Assembly (NCBI GenBank): GCA_009829735.1
Contig: CM020618.1
Location: 36,246,894-36,310,893 of the forward strand
Direction of reading: 5' to 3'
Source of the DNA: Pyropia yezoensis
Taxonomy: Eukaryota > Rhodophyta > Bangiophyceae > Bangiales > Bangiaceae
Length of the DNA: 64,000 bases
Of the stretch, positions 20,753-30,110 are shown piece by piece (within the stretch, counting starts at the first letter, position 1; every line of letters starts with the position of its first letter). Under the pieces are notes generated by a model. That model ran no database searches. It was given only the letters and a program-made list of their open reading frames with translations, and was not told where the DNA came from. The translations under genes were made by a program, and so were the position numbers.

Positions 20753-21481
20753 CCTGGACAGATAGGACGGACAGGAAATGGCAAGAGTGACTGGGAATGA
20801 AAATAGGAGGGTGGGGGAGCGGGGAGGTTGAGAAGTCCAGAGGGAAGAGGTATGGGAACGGTGCGCGTGCGAGCGAGGGGAAGAGCGGGTCCGTGCCACC
20901 GGGCCAGGTTGTCTAGGCAGCTGTCCAATGGATAGGACCAACACACGAGCGGCCAACTCTGCTGCCACGGACTTCGCGGCGGATCCCGGCGAGGGCAGGG
21001 CGGCCCACCGACCGCCGCTACCGACTACTGACCAAGTGTGACGACGGCGACGGCGTCAGCGACGGCGGCGGCCGTACCGCGCCCCACAAGCGCCGTCCCC
21101 GAGGCGAGGCTGCGTCGCGGAGTCTGTCTGCTCTGCCCCCCGTGCCATCGCGTGTCATCTCAAATGCAATATGTGGGCAAGGTGCCTTCAGTGAGCTGGG
21201 CCAGCGTGGCTGTCGACAGGCGCACGCGGAGTGGCAGGAGGCGGCGGTTCGGGTGGAAGACAGATGGATGGATGCGGAGCTCTGCCGATGCCGCAGCGGC
21301 ACTGAAATCGAGGGGTGCAAAGAGTCCGTACAAGTACTCACAGGGGATGTACCGAATGGCAAGTATATTGAATCGTCGACAAATTAAACTGGACCCTGTC
21401 GGGCCATCGGGAACATCGGGTTAAGGTTGCAACCAACAGTATAAATATTTTCTTCTTTCAAACAGGCACCGGGCTAACGGC
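20753..21481. other. Intergenic region upstream of the carrier gene
   Basis: Probably holds the promoter of the minus-strand carrier. An A/T-rich patch at about 21360-21470 (ACAGTATAAATATTTTC) precedes a MITE-like repeat element. No coding signal recognised. Confidence 0.4.
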
Positions 21482-22290
21482 CGTTCCGGGCACACATCTG
21501 AGTTCGCGGCAGCGAGTTCGCGGCACTTCGTGGCGCTCTGGGATTGGCTGTTGCAATCCACGTGTCCGGTGTCGTTTGCCGCGAACTCAAGCTGCCGCGG
21601 GATGCGGCACGGAGTGGCTTTTGCAAAAGTCACTTTTTGCCGCATCCTGCGGCAGTCTGAGTTCGCGGCAGCGCCTTCGCGGCAGCATTTGCGCCATTAA
21701 ATTCATGAGAACTGCAGGACTTCATTCCCCCAAACAGCTTGGCCGGCCCAGGGATCTCCCACGGACAGGTCCCGTTTGAACGCGGCGGCGGCGCAGGCAC
21801 GCGGGGTCGCGACCAGAAGGGTGGCGCATGCCGCGCTGTGCGCGCCCGCCATGCGGCGGGCGGCCGTGTCAACGCAGCCGGTCTCCAGCTCTGCGGCAAA
21901 AAAACAGATTGTTGACCATGATGGCCTCCATTGCCGAGTAGTCCATCGCTGTGCAATAGGGGGGGGAGCTCCGGGGGTGTAGGGGGAAGGGGGGGGGTAT
22001 CGTGATGCCTCGGCAACAGCTCTGGAGGGGCGAGCAGGGCGTGGGCATGGACGTGGAGACCAGTGTGGGACAGCAACCATGGTCCCCAGAATTTTTGCAA
22101 AACAGATTGGTCGATTGGCCCATAAGAAGTTTTTGAAACTACGTGGACCCAACTGCTATGTATTTGGCGTCGTCCGAGGCCCCAATTCAATGACCATCTG
22201 CGATGTCCGAAAAGACGCATCGGATGTGGCAACGAGTTCGCGGCGCCGCGAACTCGATGTGCCGCGAACTCGACCTTGTCTCGGAACGCC
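21482..22290. mobile_element. MITE-like element with GAGTTCGCGGCA end repeats
   Basis: The 12-base motif GAGTTCGCGGCA and close variants occur in clusters at both ends: about 21501 and 21512 on the plus strand, 21577 inverted, 21658 on the plus strand, and 22230-22270 in both orientations including the palindrome GAGTTCGCGGCGCCGCGAACTC. Aligning 21483-21530 with the reverse complement of 22228-22287 gives an imperfect inverted repeat (CGTTCCG... GAGTTCGCGGCA... GAGTTCGCGGC). The interior has no recognisable protein; minus-strand frames of 150-220 codons look non-coding. The target duplication is not clear. It looks like a non-autonomous DNA transposon with complex subterminal repeats; the superfamily is not assignable from here. 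Confidence 0.5.
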
Positions 22291-22488
22291 CGCAAGTTGA
22301 ACGATTGACAGCGGTGTCACGTCACCAGAGAGAGGGGACCAGTTCCCGAGCCCCGCCCCTCGGCCTCCGTCCTCCCACGTGAGTGATACCACTGGTCAGA
22401 AACTACCCCCCTGGTGCTGTCGTCATCCGTTGCAGACTGTGCTTTTGCTCCTCTCGCTTCTTGCAGCCGTCCCGCTCTCACTTCCATA

Positions 22489-24021
22489 ATGCATGGTGTC
22501 CGTCGCGGCCACTCCGCGGCGAATGCGGCAGAGGCGGCGGCCGCCGCCGCGCATGCCGCTGGTTTGCACACGTTGACCAAGGCCGGCCTGGCCGCCCGAC
22601 GCCGTCGCTCTACCGCCGCTGCCGATGTGGCTGCATCTGCACGTGCACTTGAAGCCAATCCGGACGAGTACTCCCTGTGGGCACTGCGGTACGACGCCCT
22701 TGTGTCCCTGGGGAGGGCTGTGACAACGCTGCCTCTCCCTGGGAAGGGAGCGGAGCAGGCGCCCCAACCTCCTCCCGCTGGGATAGGAGAAGCGCAGAGC
22801 GTAGCTGCCGCACTGCGGGCATCCGAGGCGCGGCACGCGGCGTGTGTAGCGTTCGAAGCGAAGATGCCGGCGTTCAAGCGGACAGCAGCAGCCGACGAAA
22901 AGGACAGCGCCAGCGCTTCACTCAGAATGGCTCGCGCAAACACCTCCCTGTATGAAGGAGGGGGTGACCACGCCGCCCCTGAGGCCCAAGGCGTGCAGCC
23001 CACGGCATCCCCGCCATCGTTGACAGACACCGCCAGTACCTCTTGCCCCTCTGCTGCCGCGGCGGACTCGGACGTGGCTCGAGCAACGGCCATTCGGTCT
23101 GCCGAGGCCATCCTGGTGGCCGCTTGGAAGGCGGATCTCTCCCTCACTGCCCGGTGTCTGCGAGCGCAACCCAAGTCCTATCCGACGTGGCAGCACCGGA
23201 TACAACTGCTGTCGGCGTACGTGGTCGCGGCCGGCCTCCCGGCCGGAGTCCTTCCCACTGCCATTACTGCTGAGGCGCGCCTCTCAGAGACGCTCCTTGC
23301 TGCCGACGCGCGCAACTTTCATGGCTGGGCCCACCGGTTGCGGTCGCGGCGCCTGGCCGCGGGCCTGCCAGGCGCCGACCCGGCCGCTTCCGATGTGGCC
23401 GACGTGCTGTTCACACGTAAGTGCATTGACGCGGACTTTACGAACTACTCTGCGTGGCACCGGCGGTCAGTGGTGCTCCCTCGGGTGGCAGCTGCAGCTG
23501 CCGCGGCAGCAGCAGCGGCACGGGGACAAGCAGTCGGGCCGGTGGAGAAGGAGGGTGCAGTCGCAGCAATGGGAGGCGGTGCTCTCGGTGGCGCCGCCGC
23601 CGTTGCTCTGCCCCCTGACGTGCGGGCGGCGGAGCTGGCGCTCGTCCGTGACGCGGTGTGGACAGAGCCAGCGCTCGAGTCTGCTTGGGTCTACCACCGC
23701 TGGCTGGTCACCGCTGCCGGGGGTTCCGAAGAGGACCCCGAGGCTGCCCGGTCACTTGCACTGGCGGAGGCGACGGCCGTCCGGCAGTTGCTGCATGTTG
23801 AGCCAGATGCGGTATGGGCACTGCGGTCACTCGCCGCGTTGTTGGTGGGCGCAGCGGGGAATGGCAGCCATGCTGCGGAGCACGAGCGGGAGTTGGCCGA
23901 AGCCGATGCTGCGCTCACGAGGGCAGCGTCATTAGACCGACTGAGGGCGGGCCTGTACACGGACCTGTTGGTGGACATTCGGAAGCGGCAGGAGCAGCAG
24001 CCGAAGTCATCACAATCGTAG
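22489..24021 (+). CDS. RABGGTA: Rab geranylgeranyltransferase alpha subunit
   Basis: A single exon of 510 residues, coding for the alpha chain of the heterodimeric prenyltransferase that adds geranylgeranyl groups to Rab GTPases presented by REP in the cytosol. The start MHGVRRG matches the conserved MHGR/MHG-RK beginning of the family, which fixes the ATG. PFTA-type tetratricopeptide-like repeats follow: NPDEYSLWALRYDAL, then LRAQPKSYPTWQHRIQLL, LLAADARNFHGWAHRLRSRR, IDADFTNYSAWHRRSVVLP and TEPALESAWVYHRWLV, and a last one around HVEPDAVWALRSLAALL. Insertions of about 100 residues between repeats 1 and 2 and about 45 Ala/Gly-rich residues before repeat 5 make it longer than a bare catalytic alpha chain. 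The Ig-like and leucine-rich domains of mammals are absent, as in plants. Confidence 0.9.
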   Translation: MHGVRRGHSAANAAEAAAAAAHAAGLHTLTKAGLAARRRRSTAAADVAASARALEANPDEYSLWALRYDALVSLGRAVTTLPLPGKGAEQAPQPPPAGIGEAQSVAAALRASEARHAACVAFEAKMPAFKRTAAADEKDSASASLRMARANTSLYEGGGDHAAPEAQGVQPTASPPSLTDTASTSCPSAAAADSDVARATAIRSAEAILVAAWKADLSLTARCLRAQPKSYPTWQHRIQLLSAYVVAAGLPAGVLPTAITAEARLSETLLAADARNFHGWAHRLRSRRLAAGLPGADPAASDVADVLFTRKCIDADFTNYSAWHRRSVVLPRVAAAAAAAAAAARGQAVGPVEKEGAVAAMGGGALGGAAAVALPPDVRAAELALVRDAVWTEPALESAWVYHRWLVTAAGGSEEDPEAARSLALAEATAVRQLLHVEPDAVWALRSLAALLVGAAGNGSHAAEHERELAEADAALTRAASLDRLRAGLYTDLLVDIRKRQEQQPKSSQS

Positions 24022-24815
24022 TGACATGGGAAGGGCTTTGGGGAGAGGCTGCAACGAAGACAGAGCGCTGTAGGGAACCCCTTTAACTCTGGTCAGGATG
24101 GCGAGACAAACCCCCTTCAGCCAGAGAAAAAGACAAGGAACGAGGCTGAGTCCGAAGTCTGATTCCTAGACTGGTACCGCAACCCATGCGCAGCCGGTGC
24201 GGCATGACCCGCTCGTGGTGAGGACTGAGAGCAGCAGCGGGACCTTTTCCGCAACAGCATCCGCTACCTGGTCCCGCCGGTAATCACTGTCTGGGCGGCA
24301 ACACAGAATCCTCATCCACACTCCACGTTAGCCGCACCCGATCAACTGAACAGGCTCCCACCCGTGTGCACATCACGCCCGCCGTTGGTCGGCGGGGTAC
24401 AGCAAACGACAGCCCCATCCGCTCACACGGTAGGGGACACCTACGCAGAGGTGCTTGCATAAGGAACGCTCACACGGTGGGGGACACCTACGCAGAGGCG
24501 CTTGCATAAGAAACTGTTCTATGCGCACGCACAAATCCGGTAGTACGCCACCCGACGCCCAGAGCACGCACCGCCGCCTACCATCTGCAATCCCACCACG
24601 CCGCAAGCGCTGCCCACCTCTCCACCCCACCTGCCCCACCCCACCAACGACGCCCCCGCCGCCGGATCGCGCACGCCCCACACCGATCCAAGCGGAAGCC
24701 CCTCCTCCCCCTGCATCGGGGCAGGGAGACAACCGCAGAACACGCCGACGGTGCGCACGGACTGCTCGGGCCCCGCACCAGACGGGACCAATCGAAAACA
24801 GAAACGCGCTGCTGT
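24022..24815. other. Intergenic region between RABGGTA and eS7 genes
   Basis: Convergent 3' regions. Contains a 47-bp tandem duplication (24421-24514). A weak plus-strand frame (24455-24943) runs antisense into the ribosomal protein gene and is not considered coding. Confidence 0.4.
24421..24514. repeat. Two tandem copies of a 47-bp unit
   Basis: Copies at 24421-24467 and 24468-24514 share GCTCACACGGT-GGGGACACC, then TACGCAGAGG-GCTTGCATAAG, with four differences. It lies about 300 bp beyond the stop codon of the eS7 gene, on the 3' side. Confidence 0.85.
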
Positions 24816-25403
24816 TTATGCCTCCGGCACGGTCGGGAACTCAAACGTCACGTCCTTCCCCGTCAGCTTCTTGTACACAGCGGAAAAGGTCTCCGTCTTG
24901 TGCTCCGAGTTGGTCTGCTCCTTCGGGTCCAGGTGCACCTTGAGCAGCCGGCTCCCGTCGGTCTTGTACCGCGTCCGCTGGCCAACAATGTCGGTGGGAA
25001 AGACCAGGTCCTCCAGCAGCCCCTGGTGGACGGCGGTGAGGGTGCGCGAGCGGGGGCGCTTCTGCGGTGCCAGGCGCCCACCCTTGCGCTCGGCCGACAC
25101 GATCCGCCGCTGCGCAAGGATAACCATGTGCTTGCCCGAGAACTTCTTCTCCAGCTCCCGCACCAGTCGCGTCTGCACCTTGTGGTACTTGGTCAGCAGG
25201 CGGAAGGGCACGAAGACGACAATGGCGCTCTTACCACCCGGCAAGTCCACCTCCTTGGCGCCCGAGATGGACAGCTCACGGAGCTCCGGCTTGAGCTCCG
25301 TAGAGGAAGCTTCCAGGTCCACCAGCGCCTGCGCGATGCGCTCCTCCAGCTCGGTGGTGGCGAGGCCTTTGCCCTTTGAGATCTTGTAGTTGGCCGACGC
25401 CAT
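24816..25403 (-). CDS. RPS7: 40S ribosomal protein eS7 (RPS7)
   Basis: A single exon of 195 residues, the usual length for the family (about 190-195). Recognisable segments are [13 protein letters not shown] at the start, [38 protein letters not shown]-like sequence at 45-60, [56 protein letters not shown]-type basic sequence, [19 protein letters not shown] and [20 protein letters not shown] near the end. The protein is a structural component of the small ribosomal subunit and helps 18S rRNA maturation. The compact intron-free gene is followed upstream by a G-run at about 25551-25570 in the promoter region. The 139 codons of open frame before this ATG are composition artefact. Confidence 0.95.
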   Translation of the reverse strand: MASANYKISKGKGLATTELEERIAQALVDLEASSTELKPELRELSISGAKEVDLPGGKSAIVVFVPFRLLTKYHKVQTRLVRELEKKFSGKHMVILAQRRIVSAERKGGRLAPQKRPRSRTLTAVHQGLLEDLVFPTDIVGQRTRYKTDGSRLLKVHLDPKEQTNSEHKTETFSAVYKKLTGKDVTFEFPTVPEA

Positions 25404-27123
25404 GGTTGCAACCGCCAAGAACCGCGACGGGCGGGTCCACGCAGCGGCAGCACACGGGTGGGGGGCGCCGGGCTCGGGCGGACGGCAGCGTCGACGGCGC
25501 AGGGGGTGGTGGCGGCGATGCGAGTGCGGGCACGGTGCAGGCGCGCCTCGGGGGGGGGGGGGGGGGGGGGTCGCTGTGGGCAACGCCGACGGGGCCGCTG
25601 GCGCGTGTCTCAATTGAACTGCACACACATTTACAGCGGCGATCAGCGCGCCGGATATGCGCGGGCAGCTGCCACCCCCGCGGCGATCAAGACACCTGTC
25701 GGCCCGATGCGAACGAACAAGTCGTATTGAGGATCCGGGCGTAATTCTCACTGAGCCGACAGAGGTATGATTTAATTCATTTTCCCCAAACGACGGGGGA
25801 CGGCGCGTTCGGTACTCCACCTGTGTTGGCGGACGGTGGGCGCTTCCTGGGTGGTGAGAGCGCTTGGCGTCGGGGGGGGGGGGTACTGGCTGCTGCTGGT
25901 ACTGGTGGCCGTTGGCTGGCAGTGGTAGGAGCGTCGGTCAGGCGCGAGCGCTGCCCGTTTGAGCGGCCAGCGGACGCTGCCTATGGTGCTACGGCGGTGC
26001 TCTGGGACGGGGGGGGTGGCGGCAGCTGTGCGAAGCGACGGTGGTCGCGGGGCGGCGCGTTGGTTGCACTGCGAAGCAGTAGCCGTAGTAGCATACTGCG
26101 GACCTGCTTGGGCGGGTGGCGTCATGTTGTGATGAAGGGGTGTCAACGGGTGTGTTTGGGAACGGGGACGCGGGTGGGAGCCCAACCAGACCAACTTTTC
26201 TCTTTCAATGCCACTGGCGACCAGACCTAGCATTGAAAAAGTACGCTCACAGCACGCTCTTTTACTCCTGGATGAAACCAGGTATGTACCTTTTTAGACG
26301 ACGAAGAGCACGCTAAAAATACGCTGCTGTAGCAGACCTTGGAGAAGTCCCTGGTCACCGGGGATGTCGGAGCCTGTGCAGTGGTTATTCGATTGTGTTC
26401 GGTTCGGTTACATGGCCAGTTTCTGAAAAATGAGACGGCCAAGAAACAGCTCACAGCACGGTCTCAGCACGAAAGTTACAGCGAGCTCTTCACATCTTCC
26501 CTACCATCTCTCCCACTCGTTGCAGTCCTGTCCTGACAAAGCTCGCCGCTCACCGAAGAATTGCCGCCCAGCCGACTACGTTGCGAATGCCGGTATTGGG
26601 CTTGAACACTAAGTGTGAACAGATGGATGGACATCAGCAGCGCGTCGTCCAGACCTTGGTCACCGATATCGGGGCTTATATCCCAGAGGGGGATTCATAG
26701 TTGTTGCCTGCTTTAGTCAGATCTCAGGATCTAAGACACGCATGGGAAATTAGTTATTGAAAACAATGATAGACCATTTTACAACACTTCACAGCAAAAC
26801 TAGGAAGCTGTTGGTGCGTCCGCCTGTTGGTGCCTGCTCGGTGCGCGCCCTATTTTTTTGGTCGCGGCACGCGCGGGCTCCCTTGGAACCTGAGTCCAGG
26901 TGGGCTGGCGGCGCTGCGCCAGTGCACGGGCTACCACCGCCCGTGTGTGTGCCCCTGTCTTGATTAAACGCACGCGGCGCGTTTCTGTTGGTTCCCGCTC
27001 CTTGGTCCTCTTGTGCCCATCCTGCTGCCTGCCTCCGGGTCCCTTCCCAAAACCTACCTCGCCCGACTGCCTACTCCTTTTGTTCCCTGGCCTGTCGCAT
27101 TCCGCCCTCCCCTTCTCAAAACG
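25404..27123. other. Intergenic region, no gene recognised
   Basis: The first few hundred bases should contain the eS7 promoter. From about 26200 to 26800 the DNA is much more A/T-rich than the rest, with repeated GCTCACAGCACG words (26249, 26450) and a CTCCTGGATGAAACCAGG-type palindromic patch near 26266; it may be an old mobile-element remnant, but I cannot identify ends. Confidence 0.35.
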
Positions 27124-27371
27124 ATGACGAGCACTCCCACGCCTGCGCCGGCCAAGTCGCACGGCCGCACGCGGTCGGCCGCGGGCGAGCCCACCAGCCC
27201 TCGGGCCAAGAACTTCACACCCGGTGAGCGCATGGCTCTGCTGGCGGCGGCGCGTGACCACTGGACGGAGTTCCATGGTCGCCGCACTGGGGACAAGACC
27301 CGCCGCACCGGCAAGGAGTTGGTGGGCGCATGTGTTGCCAAATTTCCTGCCGATGAAAACTGTGGCAGAAC
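27124..27371 (+). pseudogene. N-terminal fragment of a possible Myb/SANT-like protein, cut off by an LTR element
   Basis: The frame starts at an ATG in good context after a C-rich leader and reads MTSTPTPAPAKSHGRTRSAAG, then SPRAKNFTPGERMALLAAARDHWTEFHG and TGKELVGACVAKFPADEN. A disordered basic lead followed by a helical block with spaced aromatic residues resembles the beginning of Myb/SANT-like DNA-binding proteins that in algae often accompany PIF/Harbinger transposons. The match ends where the LTR at 27372 begins, so the gene seems to be split by that insertion. The missing part is not found to the right of the retroelement nest in this window. Family assignment is tentative. Confidence 0.4.
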
Positions 27372-27822
27372 TGGCCCCACGTAGGGGGCAGGGCGCACCA
27401 CACGGGGGCGGGAGACAACTGGTCTGACCCGTTTCTCCGTTTGCATTTGGTCTCGGAGGTCCTAAGTCAGGGATACTTTGCTTGACAGTAAATCCAACAT
27501 GGATTTGAGGGCGCATTTCATCGTCTTGAATTTTCGTGTGACCCGGTGGGCAGGTGCTGGGGTGGAGGACTCTGAGTGGCGCAACTCTGAGAGGACCCTG
27601 GAGGGATAATGGGAGGGACAGCGGCGCTTGGCCTCGCTTCCCCGTCCTGACCAAGAAACTGTTGGCCCACGCACCATCTTCTTGTTTCGCAGTGGGGGGA
27701 TCGCCCCACATCAGGGATAGCGTGTGTGCGACTTGCGCTTCTTCCGGTTCCCCCGACAAGGGAGGCAGCCCTTGTACACCACCCCGTCTTGGGCTCTGTG
27801 TGTGCAAGTGGTCTTTGCCAGT
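27372..27822 (+). repeat. First LTR of gypsy family A
   Basis: Homologous along its length to 40964-41424. Starts TGGCCCC and ends near TTTGCCAG, followed by the same TGGTGGAGCAGCAGG primer-binding site seen in the other copies. It is clearly diverged from the other two LTRs, on the order of 10-20 per cent by eye, so it is old. Confidence 0.8.
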
Positions 27823-29220
27823 TTTGGTGGAGCAGCAGGGGACAGAGGTAAACTTTACCTCCAGGTGCACCCGGGTGTAGGGGGCCCTCTATCTCAGAGT
27901 AGCGGTGGTCTTGGCCTGTATCGTGCGGATCGTCAGCCAACATGTCTGGATCAGACCACCCGTCGTCCGGGGAGTACACGGGTACTTCGGTGCCTTTGAA
28001 CACTGGTGAGACACAGGTAGGTGTCCCTGGGGTCGCAGAGGGATTGGAGGTCCCTCCAGCCAGCAGGACTAGGAGTATGGGCGGGCAAGTGGCCACCCCA
28101 ACTCAGTTGGGAGTTCGTTCGGGTGACACCCCCGAAGACGGTGGTCCGAAATCCGGCCACCGAGTGGTGAGTCCTGTGGGGACGTCCCAAGGTCAGGAGA
28201 CGTCTTCAAAGAGAGCCCCTCGGGTTGGATCCAACTTTGGCATGGAGCCGTTGCCAACTAGGCTTTCGGAGGACGGCGGAACTTCGTTGGTCGGCGATGA
28301 GCTCGCGCCCTTGCCTTCAGTTGAGACCCCTGGGGACCTTGGTTACCCCTCAAATGGTCTCCCGGAGGCTGACCGGGACTCAAATGGAGTCGGAAGCCCT
28401 CTTCTGGCGGAAGGTGTCCGTCGGGAGGCAACTGTTGTGTTGCAGCAGACTTTGCCGGAGCTGGTGGTCAAGATGACGATTTTTTTTTTTTAAATCAGAT
28501 TGTGGCGAGTTTGCCAGATGGTCTCAATGTTCAGACCGGAGTGGGGCTTTCGAGCCCGCAGCCGCAGGGGACAATTCCCCCTACGCCTGCATCCGGGCGT
28601 CTCTAGCAGGGATCGACTCCCGTGACTCCCACCGTGGGAGCCACGTTGACGTCGGCAGGTCAAACGCCTTCCACAGGGGCGTTCCCCGCAGAGACGCTGG
28701 TGGCTACACTCAGCCCGCCGGTGCAAAAGGCAGAGACTTCGGGTCAGTATTCCCCTCTGCCCCAGTGGCTTTTCCCTCAATGTGAGGTGCCGCCCAAGAT
28801 CCAGGTAGCCAACCCAGTCTACCAGGGGATCTTTGACTGTGAGAGCTACGCCCTGGACCACAAGTCGGTGGCGTAAGGTCCTGCCCAGGCCCGAGCTATG
28901 CGCCGTGCCAAAAATAACGAAACTCATTCGTTTGGACATAAAGCGGAGTAGGATGGAGCTCCCCCTCTCCGTGTCTTTGAGTTCCTACGTCGTTTTACAA
29001 AAGCCTGTGACGACAATGCCATAAGTGAAGGCATGGCGTTCTCTATGCTACAGGAGTCCACCAAGGGGAGCTCAGGACGGAAGTAAATTCCGTCATGCCC
29101 AGTTTCTCAAGTGGAGGAGCTGGTGAGGTGAGGTCCTACTTGGAGCTCATCAACTGGTTGTTGAGGGCTATGGTTGACGAAGCCGCGTTGACCTCTCAAG
29201 TCGAGGAGCTTACGCAGTAT
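27823..29220 (+). mobile_element. Gypsy family A, first internal region (old, incomplete)
   Basis: Begins with a primer-binding site (TGGTGGAGCAGCAGG at about 27825) and continues into a gag-like region whose sequence parallels the third copy at 41425-43490. No full pol is present between the two LTRs, so this copy is a decayed, partial fossil with several breaks. Confidence 0.75.
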
Positions 29221-29466
29221 TGACCCCAGGAAGGGGGGCAACACGTGCCACACAAGGGGCGGCAGGCAGCTAGCCTGACCCGTTTCTCCCCCTGCATTTG
29301 GGTCCATATTCCCTCAGTTAAGGATAATTAGCTTAGTAGTAACTCCAACGTAGATATGAGGGTTTTCTGCATTTTATCGTCTTGAATTATTGTGTGGCCC
29401 AGTGGGCAGGTGCTGGCGTAGGAGATTCCGAGTGGCGAGATTCTGAGGGGACCCTGGGGGGATGAG

Positions 29467-30110
29467 TGTGGCGTTGTGGCCCTCAGGTACCATTGGGACC
29501 CGGGAGGCTGACTTGGGACCCGGCTGGCAGCGTTACGTGGAACCACGCGCTGGCTTGGGATCCCTGCATCGGTGGCCCGGGGCAGTGGCGACACGCCCGG
29601 TGCCCTGATTGGTCCCCCGGAGCGGAGGACTTGCCGGGTTGGGGCATACTGACCTTCGGGTTATTTGTTTGATTTTTCGCATTTGTTTTCCTTGCGTGAT
29701 TTCGTGTCTTTCCCCTTTTTCCCACTGGGTTTTTTTTGGGGATTGACATTTGTGTGTGGGCGGATTTCGCTTGCTTTTCGTGTGTTGGCCCGGTGAGCAG
29801 CCGGTGCCTTGCTGGCACTTGGCCCGCTGCGGGCGCCCTCTGGGGGCCTCGCTCTGGGCCCCTGGAGGGGCCAGGGGGGGAGGTTCTTGAGGGGTGCTCC
29901 GGGGTTCTCCCCGGGACCATCTTGTAAAATCAACAGTGCTTTGGGTTCCTTCTCCCTCGGGCTTTTGTCCTGTTTACCTTTGCCTCGTATCGTGGCGGGC
30001 GAGTGGATCAGCAAGGGCTCTTACCTGTTCCTTCCTGGACTCCGGACTGTGGTCTCTGTGTGAGTGTGTGTGGTTTGTGGTTTCGGGAACCTGGGTTCCA
30101 TTACGCTACA
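29467..30110 (+). repeat. 5' LTR of chromovirus B
   Basis: 644 bp, starts TG and ends CA; preceded by ATGAG; nearly identical to 37861-38504. Confidence 0.95.

Noticed and set aside
21703-22295. Minus-strand frames inside the MITE-like element as a transposase
   Set aside because: No DDE, HTH or zinc-finger pattern; text looks non-coding.
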